Positions 9,658 to 13,903 of a stretch of 13,903 nt of DNA are shown piece by piece (positions within the stretch are counted from its first letter, which is position 1; each line of letters opens with the position of its first letter). Below the pieces are notes generated by a model. The model saw only the letters and a program-made list of their open reading frames with translations. It made no database searches and was not told the DNA's origin. Source of the DNA: Klenkia sp. GTDB lineage: Bacteria; Actinomycetota; Actinomycetes; Mycobacteriales; Geodermatophilaceae. Where the stretch lies: positions 1 through 13,903 of the forward strand of contig JAOPVM010000467.1 of the NCBI GenBank assembly GCA_025966215.1, read 5' to 3'. Made by a program: the position numbers and the translations under genes.

Positions 9658-10194
9658 ATGACCCGCCCCGACACCCGCACCGCCTCCCAGCGGCTGGACG
9701 ACGTGCACGCACTGTCCGACGAGCTGGCGCGGCTCATGCGGGTGGTGCACGCACTGAAGACCCAGTTCGCCGCGGCCAGCAACGGCGACGCCGCCCGCGA
9801 GCGAGCCGCGCACGTGCTGCTCTTCCCGCTCACCCGGCTGGGCCCGCTCCGCCAGGGGGCCCTCGCCGAGCTCCTGCACGCCGACCCCTCCACCGTCAGC
9901 CGGCACGTGACCCTGCTCGTCGAGCGGGGTCTGGTCCGCCGGGTGGCCGACTCCTCCGACGGGCGGGTCAGCCGGCTCGTGGTCACCCCCGACGGCAAGG
10001 CCGTCACCGAGGGGATGACCGCCGAGCGCGAGGCCCTCTTCGCCCGCGTCACCGGGCACTGGACCGACGGGGACCTCGCCGCCCTCACCGGCCTGATGCA
10101 CCGCTTCGTCGACGACCTCACCACCGCCCTCCCCGACCCCACCGCTGCGGCCGGCCCCTCCCCCGCCGTCCCCACCCCCGAGAAGGACCGATGA
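9658..10194 (+). CDS. MarR-family transcriptional regulator
   Basis: This 178-aa DNA-binding protein shows a MarR winged helix-turn-helix. The helix-turn-helix is around residues 66-92 (QGALAELLHADPSTVSRHV, then TLLVERGLVRR), and the wing is DSSDGRVSRLVVTPDG (98-113). Flanking N- and C-terminal helices would form the dimer. The last 20 residues are a Pro/Ala tail beyond the usual domain. The ATG has GGAGG at 9649-9653, only 4 bases upstream. The stop overlaps the start of the exporter gene (ATGA), so the two are translated as one unit. By family precedent it represses its own promoter and the exporter until a ligand, often a phenolic or drug-like compound, releases it. The candidate operator sits on the promoter at 9591-9609. 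No cysteine is present, which argues against a thiol-based OhrR-type sensor. Confidence 0.92.
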   Translation: MTRPDTRTASQRLDDVHALSDELARLMRVVHALKTQFAAASNGDAARERAAHVLLFPLTRLGPLRQGALAELLHADPSTVSRHVTLLVERGLVRRVADSSDGRVSRLVVTPDGKAVTEGMTAEREALFARVTGHWTDGDLAALTGLMHRFVDDLTTALPDPTAAAGPSPAVPTPEKDR

Positions 10195-12074
10195 CCCAGA
10201 CCACCGACCGCGACACCGCGGCCGCCCAGAAGAAGGACGCCCGGGCCGCTGCCGCCGCGCCGGACGCCTCCGGGGCCTTCACCCACCGGCAGATCATGAC
10301 CATCCTGGTCGGGCTGCTGCTCGGGATGTTCCTGGCCGCGCTGGACCAGACCGTGGTCTCCACCGCGATCCGCACCATCGCCGACGACCTGCAGGGCTAC
10401 GACCTGCAGGCCTGGGCCACCACGGCCTTCCTCATCACCTCGACCATCACCACGCCGCTCTACGGCAAGTTGAGCGACATGTACGGCCGCCGGCCGTTCT
10501 TCCTCTTCGCGATCAGCGTCTTCGTGGTCGGGTCGTTCCTCTGCGGCATCTCGCAGTCGATGTACGAGCTCGCCGCGTTCCGCGCCCTGCAGGGCATCGG
10601 CGCCGGTGGCCTGATGTCGCTGGCACTGACGATCATCGCCGACATCGTGCCGCCGCGGCAGCGGGCCAAGTACCAGGGCTACTTCATGGCCGTCTTCGGC
10701 ACCTCCTCGGTGCTGGGCCCGGTCATCGGCGGCTTCCTGGCCGGCCAGGACACCATCCTGGGCCTCGCCGGCTGGCGGTGGATCTTCTGGGTCAACGTCC
10801 CGCTGGGCGCCATCGCCCTGGCCGTGGTGTTCAAGAACCTGCACCTGCCCACCCGCAGCAACCGGCACAAGATCGACTGGCCGGGCGCGCTCGGGCTCGT
10901 CGTGTTCCTGGTCCCGCTGCTGATCGTGGCCGAGCAGGGCCGCACCTGGGGCTGGACCGACCCGAAGTCGCTGATCGCCTACGTCGTCGGCGCGCTGGGC
11001 TTCGTCTGGTTCTTCCTCGCCGAGCGCTCCTACGGCGACGACGCCCTGCTCCCCATCCGGATGTTCAGGAACCGGACCTTCACCATCAGCGCACTGAGCT
11101 CCATCGTGCTGGGTGCCGGCATGTTCGGCGGGATCCTGCTGCTGCCCCAGTACCTGCAGATCGTCCAGGGCTCGAGCCCCACCGTCGCCGGGCTGCAGAT
11201 GATCCCGCTGGTCGGCGGCATCATGCTCGGCTCGATCACCGCCGGGCAGACCATCTCGCGCACCGGCAAGTACCGGCTGTTCCCCGTGGTCGGCGTCGTC
11301 CTGATGGTGATCTCGCTGGTCAGCCTGTCCTTCATCGTCGACTCCGACACCTCGGTGTGGGCACTGGTGCCGTTCATGGTGATGCTGGGCCTGGGCCTCG
11401 GGTTCAACTTCCAGCCGATCATCCTGGCCGTGCAGAACGCCGTCAGCCCCCGCGAGATCGGCGTCGCCACCTCCTCGGTGACCTTCTTCCGCCAGATGGG
11501 CGGCACGCTGGGCACCGCGGCGTTCCTGTCGGTGCTGTTCTCCGCACTGGGCGACAAGGTGCCTGCGGCCTACGCCGCGGCCCAGGGCAGCGCGGCCTTC
11601 CAGGCCGCGGCCGCCGCCAACCCCGACCAGGCCGCCCAGCTGCAGGGCGCGGGCACCGACCTGTCGGACACCTCGGTGTTCCAGCGGATCGACCCGGTGC
11701 TGGCCGCCCCCTTCAAGGACGGCTTCTCCAGCTCGATCGACCTGGTGTTCCTGATCGCCGCCGGGATCGTCGCCCTGGGCTTCTTCGTGCTGGTCTTCCT
11801 GCCCCAGCTCGAGCTGCGCACCACCTCGGGCGTCCAGGGCCAGGCCGAGGACGAGGGCGAGGCGGCCACCCGGTCGGCGAACGCCGTCGGCGCCGCGGCA
11901 CCCACCTCCAGCGCCGCGACCGGCGCGGTCTCCCAGGACGGCGCCCCGGCGCTGGACGCCGACGGACAGGCGCACGGCAGGCACGAGGCCGAGGAACGCG
12001 GCAGGCACGAAGGGGACGACGACGCCCCCACCGGCCTGGCCAGCATCCCGGAGGACCACCTCCCGACGAAGTAG
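10191..12074 (+). CDS. DHA2-family (EmrB/QacA-type) multidrug MFS exporter
   Basis: This 627-aa proton-driven exporter of the 14-helix DHA2 family sits in the cytoplasmic membrane. Visible motifs are LDQTVVSTAIRTI in TM1 (51-63), motif A GKLSDMYGRR between TM2 and TM3 (92-101), and motif C with GPVIGG in TM5 (176-181). A long Ala/Gln-rich extracytoplasmic loop lies before the last helix (about 455-510). After the last helix comes a tail of about 80 residues rich in Ala, Asp, Glu and His (HGRHEAEERGRHEGDDD near the end). This tail is longer than in the core family and is probably cytoplasmic. The ATG overlaps the MarR stop, and AAGGA lies 3 bases upstream at 10183-10187. Substrates cannot be told from sequence; hydrophobic drugs or dyes are typical. 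Expression should follow the MarR regulator upstream. Confidence 0.93.
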   Translation: MTQTTDRDTAAAQKKDARAAAAAPDASGAFTHRQIMTILVGLLLGMFLAALDQTVVSTAIRTIADDLQGYDLQAWATTAFLITSTITTPLYGKLSDMYGRRPFFLFAISVFVVGSFLCGISQSMYELAAFRALQGIGAGGLMSLALTIIADIVPPRQRAKYQGYFMAVFGTSSVLGPVIGGFLAGQDTILGLAGWRWIFWVNVPLGAIALAVVFKNLHLPTRSNRHKIDWPGALGLVVFLVPLLIVAEQGRTWGWTDPKSLIAYVVGALGFVWFFLAERSYGDDALLPIRMFRNRTFTISALSSIVLGAGMFGGILLLPQYLQIVQGSSPTVAGLQMIPLVGGIMLGSITAGQTISRTGKYRLFPVVGVVLMVISLVSLSFIVDSDTSVWALVPFMVMLGLGLGFNFQPIILAVQNAVSPREIGVATSSVTFFRQMGGTLGTAAFLSVLFSALGDKVPAAYAAAQGSAAFQAAAAANPDQAAQLQGAGTDLSDTSVFQRIDPVLAAPFKDGFSSSIDLVFLIAAGIVALGFFVLVFLPQLELRTTSGVQGQAEDEGEAATRSANAVGAAAPTSSAATGAVSQDGAPALDADGQAHGRHEAEERGRHEGDDDAPTGLASIPEDHLPTK

Positions 12075-12088
12075 CCCCCCCGGGCCGC

Positions 12089-12160
12089 GGTGATCACGGG
12101 GTCGTGGCCACCGGACACGCCCTCTGCCGGCGCGTCTGCGACGACAACCCCGTGATCACC
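12089..12160. repeat. Long inverted repeat in the spacer after the DHA2 exporter
   Basis: GGTGATCACGGGGT (12089-12102) and its exact complement (12147-12160) form 14-bp arms around 44 bases. After a small bulge, CGT (12103-12105) can also pair with ACG (12141-12143), and the loop can form a further partial stem (ACACGC with GCGTCT). Each arm contains the palindrome TGATCA. It lies in a 133-bp spacer between two genes on the same strand. It could act as a terminator for the exporter, or be one copy of a dispersed REP- or MITE-like intergenic element. The rest of the spacer holds a purine-rich AGGAGGG (12164-12170) but no clear promoter. Confidence 0.65.
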
Positions 12161-12207
12161 GACAGGAGGGGGTGCGGGGGAGCCGGTCAGGTGCCAGCGT
12201 CTCCCCC

Positions 12208-13119
12208 ATGGCCGACCCGCTCTTCCCCGCCTTCGACGTCCTCGACCGCGACGTCGAGCACGAGCACGGCGGCACCCGCGTGCACGCGGTCGCCGGCGGC
12301 GAGGGGCCTGCGCTCCTGCTGCTGCACGGCTACCCGCAGACCCACGTCATGTGGAGCTCGATCGCGCCGGACCTGGCCCGCGACCACACGGTCGTCGTCC
12401 CGGACCTGCGCGGGTACGGCGACTCCGGGAAGCCGGAGGACGGCGGCGTGGACGGGACGGCGCACGCCGGTCACTCCTTCCGCGCGATGGCCGCCGACGT
12501 CGCCGCGCTCATGCGCGACCTGGGCCACGAGCGGTACGCCGTGGTCGGGCACGACCGGGGCGCCCGGGTGACCCACCGGCTGGCCCTGGACCACCCGGAC
12601 GCCGTGGAGCGCGCCGCGGTGCTCGACGTGCTGCCCACGACGCACGTGTACGGCCACGTCGACCGCCGGCTGGCCACCGCCTACTACCACTGGTTCTTCT
12701 ACCTGCAGCCCGAACCGCTGCCGGAGAACCTCATCGCCGGTGACCCCATCGGGTACCTGCACAGCCTGCTCGGCGGTTGGGGCAGCGGCCTGGACGTCTA
12801 CTCCCCCGCCCAGCTGGCCGAGTACGAGCGCTGCTTCGCCGACCCGGCCACCCGGCACGCGATGCTCGAGGACTACCGCGCCGGAGCCTCGATCGACCTG
12901 GCGCACGACGAGACCGACGCCGTGGCCGGGCACCGGGTCACCTGCCCGCTGCTGGTGCTCTGGGGCTCGAAGGGCGTCGTCGGCACCGGCCCGGACGACG
13001 TCCTGGAGGTCTGGCGCGAGCGGGCGGACGACGTCCGGGGGGAGGCGGTGGACGCCGGCCACTTCCTGGTCGACGAACGCCCCACCGAGACCCTCGCCGC
13101 CCTCCGCGCCTTCCTCTGA
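12208..13119 (+). CDS. Alpha/beta hydrolase, fluoroacetate/haloacetate dehalogenase-like
   Basis: This 303-aa cytoplasmic enzyme has the haloacetate dehalogenase form of the alpha/beta-hydrolase fold. HGYPQTHVMW (40-49) is the oxyanion region, GHDRGAR (114-120) the nucleophile elbow with aspartate D116, D140 (LDVLPT) the acid, and H285 (AGHFL) the base. Halide and carboxylate pocket residues of characterised fluoroacetate dehalogenases are also present: R117 and R120, H161-W162 (YYHWFF), W191, and Y223 (EDYRAGA). This set supports hydrolysis of a short 2-haloacid, such as fluoroacetate to glycolate and fluoride. A changed substrate is still possible, because relatives with the same residues differ in activity. 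The ATG at 12208 fits the family N-terminus but has no clear ribosome binding site. An upstream in-frame GTG at 12172 has an AGGAGGG almost touching it, so it was not chosen. The next gene starts 47 bp downstream on the same strand. Confidence 0.85.
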   Translation: MADPLFPAFDVLDRDVEHEHGGTRVHAVAGGEGPALLLLHGYPQTHVMWSSIAPDLARDHTVVVPDLRGYGDSGKPEDGGVDGTAHAGHSFRAMAADVAALMRDLGHERYAVVGHDRGARVTHRLALDHPDAVERAAVLDVLPTTHVYGHVDRRLATAYYHWFFYLQPEPLPENLIAGDPIGYLHSLLGGWGSGLDVYSPAQLAEYERCFADPATRHAMLEDYRAGASIDLAHDETDAVAGHRVTCPLLVLWGSKGVVGTGPDDVLEVWRERADDVRGEAVDAGHFLVDERPTETLAALRAFL

Positions 13120-13166
13120 CCCCCGGAGGGCCTCCCGGAGACCGCGCTGTCTGGGATCGTGGGCCG

Positions 13167-13903
13167 GTGCCTGCCTCGCTGATCCTGTCCCGCCGCGACC
13201 TGGACTTCCTGCTGCACGAGTGGCTGCAGGTGGAGACCCTGACCACGCGGGAGCGGTTCACCGCGCACGACCGGGACACCTTCGACGCGGTGCTCGACCT
13301 GGCCGCCGAGATCGCCACCGAGCACTTCGCCCCGCACAACCGGACGGCCGACGAGAACGAGCCGCACGTCGTCGACGGCAGGGTCGTGCTGGTGCCCGAG
13401 GTGGCCGCGGCGCTGAAGGTGTTCGGCGAGGCGGGGCTGGCGGCCGGCACGCTGCCCGAGGAGCTCGGCGGCCTGCAGCTGCCGCAGGTGGTCAGCAAGG
13501 CCGCGACCACGTGGTTCCAGGCGGCCAACATCGGCAGCTCGGCCTACCCGTTCCTCACCATGGCCAACGCGCATCTGCTGGTCGCGCACGGCAGCCCCGA
13601 GCAGGTCGACACCTACGTGCGCCCGATGGCCGAGGGCCGCTGGTTCGGCACCATGGCGCTGTCCGAGCCACAGGCCGGCTCGTCGCTGGCCGACATCACC
13701 ACGAAGGCCGAACGGCAGGACGACGGCACGTTCCGGCTCACCGGCACCAAGATGTGGATCTCCGGCGGCGACCACGAGCTGAGCGAGAACATCGTGCACC
13801 TGGTGCTGGCCAAGATCCCCGGTGGTCCGCCCGGGGTGAAGGGCATCTCGCTGTTCATCGTGCCCAAGTTCCTGGTGAACGTGGACGGTTCTCTCGGGGA
13901 GCG
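13167..13903 (+). CDS. Acyl-CoA dehydrogenase, large FadE-type, N-terminal part
   Basis: The visible 245 residues are the start of an acyl-CoA dehydrogenase; the window edge cuts the gene. Members of this subgroup are usually about 600 aa, longer than the common 380-aa type. SRRDLDFLLHEWLQVETL is the typical N-terminus. TMALSEPQAGSS (162-173) is the flavin- and substrate-contacting strand region, and GTKMWISGGDHELSENIVHLV (from 193) with GGPPGVKGISLFIVPKF are hallmarks of the large FadE group. These enzymes use FAD to make the trans-2 double bond in acyl-CoA during beta-oxidation. The GTG at 13167 is chosen because homology begins right there, but no strong ribosome binding site precedes it. 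The catalytic glutamate lies beyond the window. It follows the dehalogenase-like gene by 47 bp with no convincing terminator between, so co-transcription is possible. A direct metabolic link is not shown. Confidence 0.9.
   Translation, partial: MPASLILSRRDLDFLLHEWLQVETLTTRERFTAHDRDTFDAVLDLAAEIATEHFAPHNRTADENEPHVVDGRVVLVPEVAAALKVFGEAGLAAGTLPEELGGLQLPQVVSKAATTWFQAANIGSSAYPFLTMANAHLLVAHGSPEQVDTYVRPMAEGRWFGTMALSEPQAGSSLADITTKAERQDDGTFRLTGTKMWISGGDHELSENIVHLVLAKIPGGPPGVKGISLFIVPKFLVNVDGSLGE

Noticed and set aside
9450..12059. 869-aa minus-strand open frame opposite marR and the exporter
   Set aside because: It shows Gly/His/Asp-rich shadow composition and has no recognisable domain. It overlaps two confident plus-strand genes.
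12172..12207. GTG start extending the dehalogenase-like protein by 12 residues
   Set aside because: AGGAGGG is only 1 base before this GTG, too close to work, and the added residues do not match the family N-terminus.
13122..13138. Short GGAGG/CCTCC dyad between the hydrolase and the acyl-CoA dehydrogenase
   Set aside because: The arms are 5 bp with a 1-base centre, so no stable hairpin loop can form. It is common by chance in such GC-rich DNA.

Overview
The window is very GC-rich, almost every third codon position is G or C, and several genes start with GTG. This points to a high-GC actinomycete. A relative of the Geodermatophilaceae is plausible, but the sequence alone does not prove it. 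No tRNA, rRNA, CRISPR array or insertion sequence was seen. The window is mostly metabolic and transport genes, and both edges cut a gene.

Left part (1-5247). The end of a cysN-like sulfate adenylyltransferase GTPase subunit (1-114, +) meets a strong hairpin terminator (121-156). On the other side of it lies a tight minus-strand operon, read right to left, for a three-subunit molybdenum hydroxylase: the large molybdopterin subunit (3837-1537), the 2Fe-2S subunit (1537-1034) and the FAD subunit (1037-171). The stop and start codons of consecutive genes overlap. The large subunit carries AYRGAGR, the form II or 'CoxL-like' active-site motif, so it should not be read as a proven CO dehydrogenase. 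Divergent from it, across a 171-bp spacer with two palindromes, is a CynX/NimT-type MFS transporter (4009-5247, +). The shared spacer suggests joint control, and perhaps an uptake-plus-oxidation module for an unknown small substrate.

Middle part (5251-9492, minus). A full-length HrpA DEAH-box RNA helicase (1315 aa) is followed by a hairpin and then by a 67-aa, very acidic, low-complexity protein of unknown function that has its own ribosome binding site.

Right part (9493-13903, plus). A MarR-family repressor (9658-10194) overlaps a DHA2/EmrB-type 14-TM drug exporter (10191-12074) by ATGA. The MarR promoter has a good -35/-10 pair lying on TTG/CAA half-sites, a classic autoregulated efflux unit. 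A spacer with a 14-bp inverted repeat (12089-12160) separates it from an alpha/beta hydrolase (12208-13119). That hydrolase matches fluoroacetate/haloacetate dehalogenases at every catalytic and halide-pocket residue I could check. A large acyl-CoA dehydrogenase (13167 to the window edge) follows and is cut at the edge.

I see no clear-cut novel system. The best leads are the form II molybdenum hydroxylase with its divergent transporter, the putative defluorinase, and the intergenic palindromes.
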